Source of the DNA: Scedosporium boydii
Taxonomy: Eukaryota > Ascomycota > Sordariomycetes > Microascales > Microascaceae
DNA length: 40,040 nucleotides
Direction: 5' to 3'
Assembly: GCA_002221725.1 (NCBI GenBank)
Contig: NJFT01000303.1
Location: forward strand, 1-40,040
Under the pieces are notes generated by a model. It made no database searches. It was not told the origin of the DNA and worked only from the letters and a program-made list of their open reading frames with translations. Each line of letters starts with the position of its first letter. The first letter of the stretch is position 1. Below, in pieces: positions 20,790-31,163 of the stretch. A program made the translations under genes and the position numbers.

Positions 20790-21071
20790 ATGTCTAACCC
20801 GCTTCCGTCATTGAAGTGAGGGGCGAGCGTCCATGCGCCCCTAGCCCAGGACAAATGTCGAGGCTTCGTATGCAAATTAGCAGTGGACAGAGATAACCCA
20901 AAATCTGAAGCCATTTCCCTACCCATGCTGCGAGCTGCCGTACGAAACTTGTGGGAAGAACAATTAGAAGCCTATTCACGACTTGCAGGTGATGAGGTGG
21001 AAGATCCCTTTTGAGGAAGAACGACAACTTTCAGACCAGTATGTTCCCAATTTAGTGACAATCAGCTTTGA
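20790..21071 (+). pseudogene. Doubtful small decayed reading frame
   Basis: From the ATG at 20790 (MSNPLPSLK) one frame reads protein-like past TGA at 20817 and TGA at 21012 to about 21071; the 64 codons between the stops include KCRGFVCKLAVDRDNPKSEA and NLWEEQLEAYSRLAGDEVED. Both TGA codons are followed by G and sit where CGA would restore Arg-Gly. A minus-strand frame overlaps it (20794-21027), so coding is uncertain. No family is recognised. Confidence 0.22.
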
Positions 21072-21163
21072 TCCTTGCAACAACCCAACTGCGACGTCAA
21101 GGTCTTGTTTAGTTACTCAATCGCAGCTACCATTAATAAAGACATCTACTCCCTCCTGATTTG

Positions 21164-23055
21164 TTACAAGTAAGACCCGACAATGTCCTGGCCAGCTCTG
21201 AGAGCGAACTCGACCGTCTCAAAAGAATTCAGCCCAGATGCATAATATGTATGAGAGGTGCCCATCAGGGCATTAAATCGAGTATACCAACCTCCATTTA
21301 AATCAGCGGGGCCCACGTGTGGAAAGTAGTCTGTCACGGCGCTGAAGCCAATCACGTCTTTATCCTTCACTGGAGTGGGCTTTTGCGCTGTGTCTTTCGG
21401 GTCTTTGTTATACTTGCTCAGAGTCTCAGTGAGTAGTCGCCGGACCTTGTTTATGTCGTTCGTGGCATTGTCCGCGTCCCACGACCACACGTTAGTTACA
21501 CCCGAGCCAGGGTGCAGAGCTGTGAAAAAGATGGGCTGACCCTCGGGCGCCACTGGCATGAACGGGTCAGTCTTCAATGGGGAGAATGAGACGTTGCCTG
21601 GAAGTTGGCGCATCTTCACGGCGGAAGAAAAGTAGTTCACTACTCGTACGGCACTGAATAAGTCTTCTTCCTCACGTGAGAGGATGAGACCAGCACCTTC
21701 AAGGGCTTCAACGGTCGGCGGAAAGGCCAGGATAAGATCAGAGCAGGTCTTGATACGAGGGAGCCAGTCACGGCCCTTCCGGTAGATGATGATTGGCGAC
21801 CGCCAGCGGGCTGTGAAAACACTTGCTGAGTCCTCGAGGCCAATACATGTCATAAAATAGAAGAAAGAGAAAATAGGGTACGTACAAATCAGAATAATGT
21901 TGGTGCTGAGATGAATTTGGGCTTTCATAGACTTGGAAAATTCTTCAAACAGCTTGTGGAAATCTGATAAGTACCATGAGTAATGGGCGTTAGGTATTAA
22001 AATGGGGAAAGACAGAGTGCGTACCGATCTTATAACCAGGAGTCAACCCTAGAAGATACGCCACGATACTTGGCGTGAAGAACTCAAGGACGTACAGCTG
22101 GAATATTTGTCAGCTCAAGATTTCAACTCATCGTATCTGGAAACCCGTGAGAAACCGAAAGACCCCTTACCGCAGGAACTTCTCTGTAGTCGCCGTACCC
22201 GTATGTGACAAAAGCATCGACCATGGCGAGCCCGAGAATTTGATACCCGTTTTGCGCCAGCCATTGGGCGCCAGGTACAGCGAGCTCTGGAGGAACACCA
22301 TTCTGGGAAGCAGTAAAAGGAATTAGTTCGAGCCGGGAAAAGAGAGAGCCAAAGAGAAAGTGACAGCGCTGGAAGAAAAAAAAAAAAAAGAGAGGGAGAG
22401 AGCAATGAAAAGACAAATGAATGGAAGAGGGAGACAGAGGGGAGCCTGTAACGCAGGCCGGAATCGATCGGTTGATCGGGAGAAAATGCCAAGAACACTT
22501 ACTTTATATCCAGTCACGCTCGAAGGCCGGTAGACTGTATTCCAAAACTCCGTGTACCGCTGATATTCAAGCACTAATGCGGTGGCGACATCTTGCGGTG
22601 TTGGTGGAGCCTGTGCAGCCGTGCCCGTCTTCCAGTCAAAATACCATCTCTCCCCAGAGGAGAGGTTGCTGTATGGGACACCAGTCTGTTCAATCAACTT
22701 GACCGTCTCAACGTAGGCGGCTTTCTCGAAGAGAACCGCGCCGAGGGGGTGGAAGAATCCACTGCATGCAGCGACGCCGCACTGATTAGTACTTCAATGA
22801 CGGAACAAAGGCCATCAGCTCCTAACCCGAGTGCTCGAAAAGAACTTACTCTTTGTAGACCGCTTGACATTTTCCACCAACTGTTGCTTTCTTTTCGAAT
22901 ACGACAACATCTTTACCCTTGTCTTCCAGCGCTTTCGCAGCAGCAAGTCCCGCAGGGCCAGCGCCAACGATGCATACAGGGGAACTTGTCGACTTTGCAA
23001 GTGCAAGTGACGCGGGAAGAAGGAAGGTGAGCAAATATGTAGATAGAGATACCAT
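21164..23055 (-). CDS. Secreted FAD-dependent oxidoreductase, beta-cyclopiazonate dehydrogenase-like
   Basis: This is a flavoprotein oxidase/dehydrogenase of about 469 aa. Exons are 23055-22850, 22761-22503, 22302-22171, 22097-22025, 21963-21886 and 21825-21164; all junctions keep frame with GT-AG ends (introns of 88, 199, 73, 61 and 60 nt). The 60-nt last intron is a multiple of three without stops, so its removal is inferred. Residues 1-20 form a signal peptide (MVSLSTYLLTFLLPASLALA). The FAD Rossmann motif GAGPAG is at 31-36, with Glu54 closing beta-2 (VVVFEKK) and VGGKC at 59-63, then FFHPLGAVLFEKAAY. This order (signal peptide, dinucleotide fold, GGKC, HPLGA) matches the fungal family that includes beta-cyclopiazonate dehydrogenase, which carries out oxidative cyclisation in indole-tetramate biosynthesis. 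The substrate here is unknown. A second flavin gene lies 1.7 kb upstream on the same strand. Confidence 0.85.
22303..22501 (-). other. Long, low-complexity intron 2 of the FAD oxidoreductase
   Basis: At 199 nt this intron is two to three times longer than the others in the gene. On the coding strand it is pyrimidine-rich, with a long T run at about 22377-22388 (A on the plus strand) and CTCTC stretches, suggesting expansion of simple sequence. Confidence 0.7.
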
Positions 23056-24781
23056 CTTGCGAAATTCTCTTAGACTTGGATCTTTGATAGGGTATCCTTG
23101 GTTATTCTCAGCACTTCTAGCTTTCGGCACGAGGAACGGGGAGCTGGTCTCTTCTATAATATTCCAGGTTATCTTTTCAGCCCCTCAGCAAATACGTGTG
23201 GTCAATCAATCATCCACGTTCGGGATGTCACTCACCGTTCCAGCGTTCCACGGCGTCACTGGGCGCCTACGATTGGACAAGATGAGAGCATCCAAGCAGC
23301 TGGAATGTTCGTAATCTCGGTTGGGTTGGGCAAACACTCCTCCTCAGGCTCCAGACACTTTGTTCATTCCCTACATGTCTCCCAGTCGAAGGTTGGTATC
23401 AGACAAATCCAACAGTGACTTGAGCCATGGAGTAATGTCTACGTTGGCCTGAGTCAATATTTGCCAAAGCAGAGGTCTCCAATTAGCTTGTTCGATCCAT
23501 TTGACAATTCGAAGTCTTGAATTCGAATCGGCACGTGAGCAAATGAGCTCACTCAAAGATAGAAAGGGTGAGTCGTCTTTCACTTAAATTGTCATCCATT
23601 CGGGAAGACATACATAGATGGCTCTCTGCGGCTGACGGCATCACCATCACCATTCACCATCCACCAGCGCACCGCCCACCACTTCAGAAGCCGCATCCCA
23701 TTGGCGAGGGACTCAGCCGCTCACTGTGCTATCCCTGACTCGGATTTCGGAACAGCAAGGGGGTGTTATCGTTTATTACCACCCAGATTGAACACCGTTC
23801 TAGAATTGGCGCAACGATGAATTAAGTTCAGGGAGTGACCGCTCCGTGAAAGCCAGGATAACCTTTTTCTATGAGACGAAATACGTTAGCCACGATACGC
23901 TGCCCACTTCGTATAATCTGTCTGTGGCTCTTTCGCTGGGCAGATTTGGCATATCCACAATAGAGTCTTTTGAGTGTAGTGTAACTGTCCAAGAAGTAAT
24001 ATCGTCTATACTTTGCGGGCACTGGTTGTGCATTTTGGCTTTCGTCCCAGGGAGCTTGACCTCAGTCAACTACGTCATCTATTTACTTACCTTTCTACAC
24101 CCTCACCCAGCGGCGGTCTCTTCCATTGTACAAAATTGAGTGGTGAATATCTTCAACATAGCCTTGTCCACGAAATAGATGAGTCCATTCCCCCAATGTC
24201 CTTATGCTAGTTCTAGCTAGTACGGTCAGAAGAAGAAGATAGTCACTATAATAAGCCCTACTGTACCAGAAAATTAATGCAAATCTAACCACTCCAAATG
24301 CACCAGCAAGGACATCCTATAACTTAGTTGCTTCTCTGATTGTTCCCCAATTTCCAAGACTTCAAGTACGTGATGCCTAGGCTGTTAAAAACTCGACGTT
24401 GAATCTCATCGGGTCCGAGTGTGCTAATATTGCCCCAACGTTTACTAATGAGGGCCCTCAAGTAGGTGCCAAGGCCCTCGATTGCTATGAGGATATATCT
24501 TCACCGATGTACCCGAGAGAGCCAGTTCTATCGGCCAATGTATGCTCAATAGTTCAGGGAGATGCTGTCAACATAGAGAACCACTAGGGCAAATATAGTA
24601 CTTTTAAACAAACCTACTACATAGTACGTGGCAGTCCTTATTCTGCTTTTTGTTCTCAATTTGACATGTACTTCCTCCCAGAGTGCTTACGGAGTAACTG
24701 AACGAAGAACTATTAGTATTGCTGCCGGCACCAGTATGGCCGCCAGGTTCCAAGGTCAAATCACCTCGAGAACATATCGAC
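23056..24781. other. 1.7-kb gene-poor interval between two flavoenzyme genes
   Basis: It contains the promoter of the FAD oxidoreductase (just above 23055) and the 3' flank of the FMO gene. A short CATCAC/CACCAT-rich stretch lies at about 23638-23668. Open frames at 23846-24139 and 24399-24587 carry nothing recognisable. Confidence 0.5.
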
Positions 24782-26448
24782 TTAAAGCTTAGCTCTAGCC
24801 TGCCCTTCATTCTCTGCAGCATTTCTCTTCCGTTGCCATCCTTCCAGTTTTGCAGTCACCATTCCACTCCACACCTCGAGCCACTTTGGGTCGAACGGGG
24901 GTAGCGTTCGCCCATTTGTGCCTGGCGCGGGCTCCCCAGCAATATCCCTAAAAAGCTCGAAGAATTCTTCATACTGTGGTGCGATCGAATAATAGTCCTT
25001 CCCACCCCTTTTCTCAGCAACTCGCTTACGTTCCCATTCGAGCTGCTCTGGAATTGGCGGCAAGGGTTTAGATCGTCCAGCCAGGAACCGGGCGACTGCA
25101 ACAGCCTGCCACTCGTATGCACGGAAGGTAAATCCGCCTCCGAGCTGAAGAAACGGTAAGCAAGGGGTAGAGAGGAACCCTGCGAGGCAAAATAACAGGT
25201 GGGGATCATACCATTCCAACGAACGTCAACGTGGGATCTTCAATGTTCCACGTATGTTGGTAGACACCGGGAAGCCGGCGATCGGCCTCCCTGACACGTT
25301 CCTGCACGTCAGGAAGGAATGGAAAACTGAAAGTAAACCCCGTACCGAATATGATAGCGTCCACATTCTCGAGGTATGAGCCGTCAGTAAAGTGGACACG
25401 CCCAGCTTGCGGCTCGAGACGGCTGATGCCCGGTTTCACTGAGATCCTAGGATGTTTGAATGGTTCCCAGCCGAAGGCCGGAAGCGGCTCACCGCGTATC
25501 GACGCATATACTGGCGCTTCCGCAACGTCTAGAATTTCATGGATTATTTCATGGGCGGAAACCGAGGAGCCGACCACAACGACCCGCTGCGAAGACTTTA
25601 GCACACCTTATTCGCAAAAAGACCGTACACTTGATATCCTACATACCTTTCCCTTGTATTCAGATGCTCTCCGGAAGTGCTTGCTATGGCGGATAACTTT
25701 GGGGAACGCTTTATCAAATTCCACGAGTCCGGGAAGCTCGGGAAGCCAAGGAACATTGTAGTGACCCGACGAGACGACGAGCGCATCAAATGTTTCCCGC
25801 CACCAGTAGTTTCGGCCGGACGCGACTTTCCGGAGAGTCAGTACCCATTCGCCATTTTCCTTGACCGCCTTCTCTACCGTAGTCTCTAGCTCGAGCAGCT
25901 TATCGTAGTTGGAGCGGAAGAAAATGCCCTCAATCCACTCACGTATTGTGGCGTGGTGGCGAAACGGGGACCCCGGCCCATAGTCTTTGAGAGTGCGCGT
26001 GGAGAGCTTGGTTGGTAAGGGCTCCTGAGTGTAGCTCATGATGGACGGTGTGATGTTGCTGTGTAGATTTTCATGAATTGCCGTGTCCGAGAAGCGATGC
26101 TGGTGGCTGTTGACCGCTTCACTGAGAGGTGTAACCACGGGTAAGCGCTCCGGAATTGGCACTGCAACATCGGCATTCCCGGAGAGAAGAACTTCTAATG
26201 AGGGTATACCCGTAGGTAAGTGTGGGTTGTATATCCTAATATCAGGCCAAAGATTGAGTGTTTCGCACTTCTAGTGGCCGAATCTTGTGAAGGTAACGAG
26301 AAGGGGCTTACCATGTCCCACCAATTCCAGCCCTGCGATCAAAGACGCGAATCCTATCGAACACACCCTCTTTCGCGAGGGCATCGGTAGCAATGGCACC
26401 AGCGGGACCTGCGCCGATGACGGCGACTCGTCGAACTTGAAATGGCAT
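24782..26448 (-). CDS. Flavin-containing (FMO-type) monooxygenase
   Basis: This is an FAD- and NADPH-dependent N/S-oxygenase or Baeyer-Villiger-type enzyme of about 490 aa. Exons are 26448-26312, 26235-25647, 25595-25212 and 25144-24782, with introns of 76, 51 and 67 nt; the Trp of GIGGTW-IYNPHLP is split across intron 1. The FAD motif GAGPAG is at residues 12-17. VNSHQHRFSDTAIHENLHSN and ATIREWIEGIF are typical of fungal FMO-like proteins. The FMO fingerprint region reads FPKVIRHSKHF at about 223-233, where the usual FxGxxxH glycine is replaced by Lys. The NADPH-binding second motif is VVVVGSSVSAHEI at about 247-259. The C-terminal exon continues with GGGFTFRAYEWQAVAVAR. No signal peptide or membrane anchor is evident. 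It is on the same strand as the preceding FAD oxidoreductase, so a shared pathway is possible but unproven. Confidence 0.88.
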
Positions 26449-27922
26449 CTCTTATCGACACCTCTTCATATAACAGAAGGTCTAAAACCACGGTTCATGT
26501 TCCAAGGCAGATAACCCAGAAGTAGCGGTCGCAGGATTGAGTCCGCGGTGATAACAAAAAACAGACTCAAAGATGGCAGTCGGAGGTTGGAATTGTGGGT
26601 TCCCAATCATCCTTTACCCACCAGATATTTTATCTATCCCCCGCGATTGCATCTACAGTCGCAAGAAGCACGTAAGACCCGAAACTGCATTTCCCCTCTC
26701 GGCGTGAACCATCCTAGGTGGGTGGGCACACGAGCCGTTGTGCCCGATCGACGGGACACAGCTTCGGGGAAATGCTTGCGTGATTCCACAACGTTTGCAC
26801 GCCACCCCGACGGTTCGCCCAAATGCCAACCAAGCCGAAGGAAGAACCTTTAACTTTATGAGATTACCCGAAGGCGCAGAACATCGATAACTCGCTAGAA
26901 TTTCCAACGACTTCTTAACTGAAGAACATGGGTTTTCCTTTTGTTTCCCTTTCAGTTTGCAAATTTTTCAGTGAGCCGAGCCCACAGCACTAAATGCGTC
27001 CACAAAATAACATTGCAGTTGGTCTAGCTCGTGATGAGAAAGCGGAGGCGAAGTATCATGGGCATATACTCGAAAATCAAAATAATCGGTACATCGGGCG
27101 AGGTGAAGAATCTTCGGCCTGTGCTTGTGAGGCTGACAATTTCCGGGACGTGACACGGCAATCGTCCCGGCAGATTCATTGATCAGTGCCCCGACATTTA
27201 TTTGTTATGCTCATACGCTGGAAGGGGGCTAAAGTGAATGGTATTGTGTTCATCTATCAATTATATTGGAAGAGCGAAATTGTATCTCTCCTAACCCTCC
27301 GCCGCGTGTTCATATCCACCTTGCCTACGTTCTCGGAAAGCTGCAAGGATAGGCTACTAATCCGCCACACTTAGAAAAGGCGGATGCTTACTATGCTATG
27401 CGACGTAGGTACTTGGTGGGATTGGATGTGGTATCACAGCATTCAGTTACTCAGCCAGCGATGCGAGATTGCTGATATTTTGATACTACAGCTTTGGCCT
27501 TATTATTCTGGGCACATCTCCACTCAACAACTCCTCAGCATTCGTTGCCCGGACCTGAGTCTGTCGATATGCAGAGGTAGGGTGCATGCATAAACTCGAG
27601 CCTATTTGGCGAAAAAAAAAAATAAAATAAAGCGGAAATGGGGCGCAATTTTTTTTTCTTCTTTTTTCTTTTTTTCCTTTTTTTTTTTTTTTTTTTTCAA
27701 TAAAAAAGAGCAAGGAGTAAACACACGGAAAGCTCGTGGTAGGAAACAAAACTCAATGCAATAGAAGGCTTATAATGCATCCGCCAGCTAGCCCCCTCTT
27801 ACTCTGAAAATTTGCGAAGGAAATCGATTCGCGTGTGTGGGCCGTGCAGCCATCGACCGCTGTGGAGCTAACTGAAAAGAATCACACCACGGCACAAACA
27901 AATGCTCTCTGCTTTTACCACT
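26449..27922. other. 1.5-kb gene-poor interval with homopolymer tracts
   Basis: It holds the promoter of the FMO gene and the 3' flank of the RNase-like gene. No supported gene; short frames at 26548-26907 overlap on both strands and look like noise. A tract at 27610-27705 has long A runs followed by T runs on the plus strand. Confidence 0.5.
27610..27705 (+). repeat. A-run and T-run low-complexity tract
   Basis: A-rich sequence (27611-27632) is followed by T runs of 9-17 bases broken by C or CC (27649-27698). The arms could pair as A against T, but this is simple sequence rather than a specific hairpin. Confidence 0.8.
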
Positions 27923-28561
27923 TCAAGCCTTGGCAGGAGCGCCGGGCGGAGAAGGCGGCGACGGGGGCGAAGGCGGCGAAGGAGGCGAAGGAGGCGGCGG
28001 AGGGAGGGGTGGGAGAGCCGGAGCAGGCGGGCAGAGAGAGAAGCTGGCACCATTGCCCTCCTTCATCACACCGACAAAATCCTTTGAGCCTCCTGCTTTA
28101 TAGACGACTCGATACACCCCAGCTCTCGGACCGCCAGCGCCTATTTTGAAGACACTATTAGTGTGCTTGCTCTCCCGTACGGCACCAACTACCAAGGCGT
28201 TTCCTGCGCTTGGTTTGTATAAATTCTAATGCTTACCAGTGAAAGTCCCACCGGGGATGATGGGGAAACTCCTCAGCTCAGCCTGAGCGGGAAACACGGG
28301 TGGCTGATTGCCAAAGAAATGAGGGTACCACCACGAAAGGCCTGGGTAGCCAACGCTTTCATCCGCAGCGTTCCTCGCAGCTCGGAGTGCCAAGCCAACA
28401 TCCTCTGCAGTCAAGCGTTGGCCATCATCGCAGATGACATCGGTTACCTTCTTGCCCTTGGCTCTAGCCTCAAGACCACCAGCGCCTGGCACCGAGACCG
28501 GGCTCGCCTGGGCGAGAGCCAGAAGGCCGAAGAGGAAGATGCCTTTGAGGTCCAAGAGCAT
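27923..28561 (-). CDS. Secreted RNase T1-fold protein with altered active site and poly-proline tail
   Basis: The predicted protein is 180 aa from exons 28561-28237 and 28140-27923; the 96-nt intron ends CTAAT...AAAATAG and restores the frame at FTG-AGGPRAG. A signal peptide lies at residues 1-20. The layout is that of the guanyl-specific RNase T1 family: Cys44 near the start and Cys145 at the end of the fold (the expected disulfide), a YPH motif at 79-81 (catalytic Tyr/His in T1), FPII...TFTG, and YRVVY with Arg119. However, the position of the T1 catalytic glutamate reads Ser98 and the position of the second catalytic histidine reads Glu136, so ordinary RNase activity is doubtful. After Cys145 a tail of about 35 residues contains five SPP repeats; T1-type enzymes normally end near that cysteine. 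The start used is the first ATG; an upstream non-ATG extension was rejected. Family assignment is by motif order, moderately sure. Confidence 0.72.
27941..28025 (+). repeat. GGAGGC/GGCGAA coding microsatellite
   Basis: The plus strand shows degenerate 9-bp GGCGAAGGA-type units that encode the SPP repeats on the minus strand. Repeat expansion probably created or lengthened the proline tail of the RNase-like protein. Confidence 0.8.
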
Positions 28562-29603
28562 GTCGGCCAAGTTGGATAACAAAATATGTTGAAAGCTATG
28601 AACGTCAGAATCGAGCGATATCCAGGCGATCGATGAAATTAACTTTTAAGCTGTGAGATTCCAGATGATTGAGTGTCGAGTAATGATTTCCTTTTTGGTT
28701 GAAAGAAGTTATGTCGGTGAGTGATGAGAATCGGGATGGAGACAATGGGACCTTCATTTATAGCAATGGCCCGATTCGTAAATGGCGATGGGCCGCAAGG
28801 ACTCGGAATCTGCTGACATCGAAAATGCGATAGCGTTTGCGACATGGCCTTTGAGATCCTGAAGTCGAAGATCATCTTACTCTGTAAAGGCAAGATCGAA
28901 ATTGTCATGAAAACTGAAGAAAGCTGTGCGCATCTGTGTGTTGGGCCTGCCAGGACTCAGGGATGCACACGACCCCCGAATTACTGTTCGAGATGGCCTG
29001 GCAAGCATCGATGCTGTAATGGAATCAAGCATGTACTTACCGTAGAAGTAGTAATATTAACCATGTGTAGATCCAAGAGAGACTGACGTCGGGCAACATT
29101 TACGACATTTGAATTAAGAAAGTAAGAATATCTTCCTCAGCGCAGCAATGCCGCTCCTGCTGGATCAACTTTTGCGTGTGCCAGATACGTCAGCTGCGCC
29201 AGGTGGCAGAGTGAGATTCCACCACCAGGAGGGAGAATAAGCACAGGCAGGGAGATGCCAGGCGGAGAATGTCATCGAATCCTTCATGATTTGAATTAGT
29301 AAACCCCATGATCCGTCAAATCAGTACATTAATGAACTATTGTGATCGACTCCTCGATCACGGTTCAACTGGAGCTATGATTATTTGGCAATTTCCGACG
29401 CATCACGAACCGCCAACTGTTGTCAATTGTCAACTTGCCACACAGTCCTTCGACGGGGCCCGCACCGTCCTTCCTCCCTCGTCTTCCTTCCTTCCTGAAG
29501 AGGTCGCAACGCTTAAAAGAGCGCCGAAGTTGGGAGTCCTGGTCGGCTGCCTTAGTGCGTGACATCGGCATTTCGCTGTATCCTATCCTCGCGCCGTCCA
29601 ACC
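28562..29603. other. Divergent intergenic region
   Basis: This 1.0-kb interval separates the RNase-like gene (-) from the DUF3632 gene (+) and should contain both promoters. Frames at 28639-29086 and 29308-29562 lack recognisable content. No RNA gene was seen. Confidence 0.55.
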
Positions 29604-30605
29604 ATGGGCTTTTCGTGGGAAGTATTCGAAAGTTCAGACGTCTTCCGCACTCTCCGCAAACTCGCAGAAAAGCCAACGGAAGCCTTTACCCCTCAGGATG
29701 CTCTCCAGCATATCCACCATCTGATTGTGACCGAAGTGGCCGCAAACAGGGGCAAGCCTGTGAATCGTTTAATCAACGGAGGCAAGCCTGAGCTTGCTGG
29801 AATTCTTCCTGACTCTGTCGCAGACGTCCTCGTTGAGCTCGCCTGTCGCACCAACCCACCTGACCAGGGGAGGCTTGTTGAGTTTGCCTCGCAGCTTTAC
29901 AGGCAGACGGAATTCGACCCCGAGTCAGGGGAGCCATTATCAGAGGACAACAGGAAGGTGTGGAATGAGAACAACTCTCTTATCCTCAGCGCCAATAGGA
30001 CATGGAGAGATCGTCTAGGTGTGTCCGATTCGGACTGGGGTGGTGCATTCAACATCAGGACATGTAATTTCAGTACCCGATTGAAATCTTCATGGTTTCC
30101 AAAGCTAACTAGCATCCTTCTCATAGATGCAGACGACATCCAGCTCACAGCGGAGAAGAAGCAGCGTTTAGTGAACCTCGTTGCGTTCACTGCCCAGCTC
30201 ACGCAGGTCGCCCCTCCCGAGCTAGCGTACGGAAATAACCCACTTCACTGGGCACACATAGCTCTGTGGTCGCTGCGAGCTGCATTCGAGGACGGGATCC
30301 AGCTGCATGAAATTGTTGGCACAACTACACTACAGGTCGCTTGCTTGTGGTTCACCTACGCAGCGGATGCGGTGTGGGCCTGCGTCGAGAAGGAACTCCA
30401 AGGAGGCAACGATTTTATTTCTGCTCCAGGCTCCCAGTGCAGGGGAAAGGACTGGGAGGGGTTTAACAAAGAGAGATGGGATGTCTGGGTGCACGGGTTG
30501 GAGCAGGCTCGAAGATTGTGCGACAACTCTGACAGAGAGACGATCAACATGATAGAGGACGCTTTAAGCAAGGCCAGGGCTGTGAAGCGAGAGACACGAG
30601 CGTAG
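29604..30605 (+). CDS. DUF3632 family fungal protein
   Basis: This is a soluble protein of about 312 aa with no known function, typical of the DUF3632 family that is multicopy in filamentous ascomycetes. Exons are 29604-30063 and 30127-30605. The 63-nt intron (GTAATT...CTAAC...CATAG) is a multiple of three and has no stop, so an unspliced product would also be in frame; splicing gives NIRT-YADDIQLTAEKKQRLV, which is smoother than the retained version. The start is the ATG of MGFSWEVFESSD; frame upstream of it is unlikely to be translated. Family-like blocks are the N-terminal helix region with FRTLRKLAEKPTEAFTPQDA, then LVNLVAFTAQLTQ, the central NPLHWAHIALWSLRAAFED and the C-terminal GKDWEGFNKERWDVWVHGLE. 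No signal peptide or membrane segment. Confidence 0.85.
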   Translation: MGFSWEVFESSDVFRTLRKLAEKPTEAFTPQDALQHIHHLIVTEVAANRGKPVNRLINGGKPELAGILPDSVADVLVELACRTNPPDQGRLVEFASQLYRQTEFDPESGEPLSEDNRKVWNENNSLILSANRTWRDRLGVSDSDWGGAFNIRTCNFSTRLKSSWFPKLTSILLIDADDIQLTAEKKQRLVNLVAFTAQLTQVAPPELAYGNNPLHWAHIALWSLRAAFEDGIQLHEIVGTTTLQVACLWFTYAADAVWACVEKELQGGNDFISAPGSQCRGKDWEGFNKERWDVWVHGLEQARRLCDNSDRETINMIEDALSKARAVKRETRA

Positions 30606-31163
30606 TATGGTACACGGAAAGGACTGAACACGTATTAAATAAATTAAACAAATAGGTTGTTCTCCCAGCAGTCGATTGGGTACACGTCGGCTTTATCAAG
30701 AAGCAGTGGTGAAAACGATCTCTATCCACCACTGTTTCTAACTTTCTATCAATTTTTTGGCAGTGGTCATGGGGCGTGGGGATCAGTGAGATCAACTGAA
30801 TCGACAGAGCTGCTTGTTCTCTTCCCCTTCTCATCGGAAACGGCTAACACACGCTAACCATTGGGAAAAGCAAGCTCTTCCCACGGTTTGTTAGTCGCGT
30901 CGCCTTTTCGCTGTGCGCTTTACGTCCTTTCTTCGCACTTCCTCGGCTGTATTTCGCGAAAATCGTGAAACGAGCTCATCAGGGGTATATTTTTAACGTC
31001 ATTCCCCTCAGTTGCCTTCGACAAGGCAAAACAGAACGAAGGCAAGAGCGCAGTGCACGCGCCCTGCGAAGTCAGTTGTCGCTAAAGTCATATTAGCAAG
31101 CCCCATTCTCAAGGTGTCAGCTGACCCAGTTCAAAGCTTTGAGCTAATTGGATATCTACGAGG
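30606..31163. other. Intergenic region between DUF3632 and alpha-kinase genes
   Basis: These 558 bp contain the 3' flank of one gene and the promoter of the next. Short frames (30657-30857 and 31012-31359) overlap the next gene's promoter and start and are not supported. Confidence 0.55.

Noticed and set aside
27610..27705. A-run/T-run tract as a terminator hairpin or element end
   Set aside because: Simple homopolymer sequence without specific arms, target-site duplication or adjacent transposase.
27868..28195. Arg/Gly/Ala-rich plus-strand frames over the proline-tail microsatellite
   Set aside because: They are shadows of the minus-strand coding repeat.
28142..28226. A shorter intron in the RNase-like gene (acceptor at GCGCAG) adding about 20 residues
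   Set aside because: The later acceptor has a good CTAAT branch site and gives direct T1-type continuity (FTG-AGGPRAG).
28562..28582. N-terminal extension of the RNase-like frame
   Set aside because: It begins with TTG, not ATG, and would displace the signal peptide.
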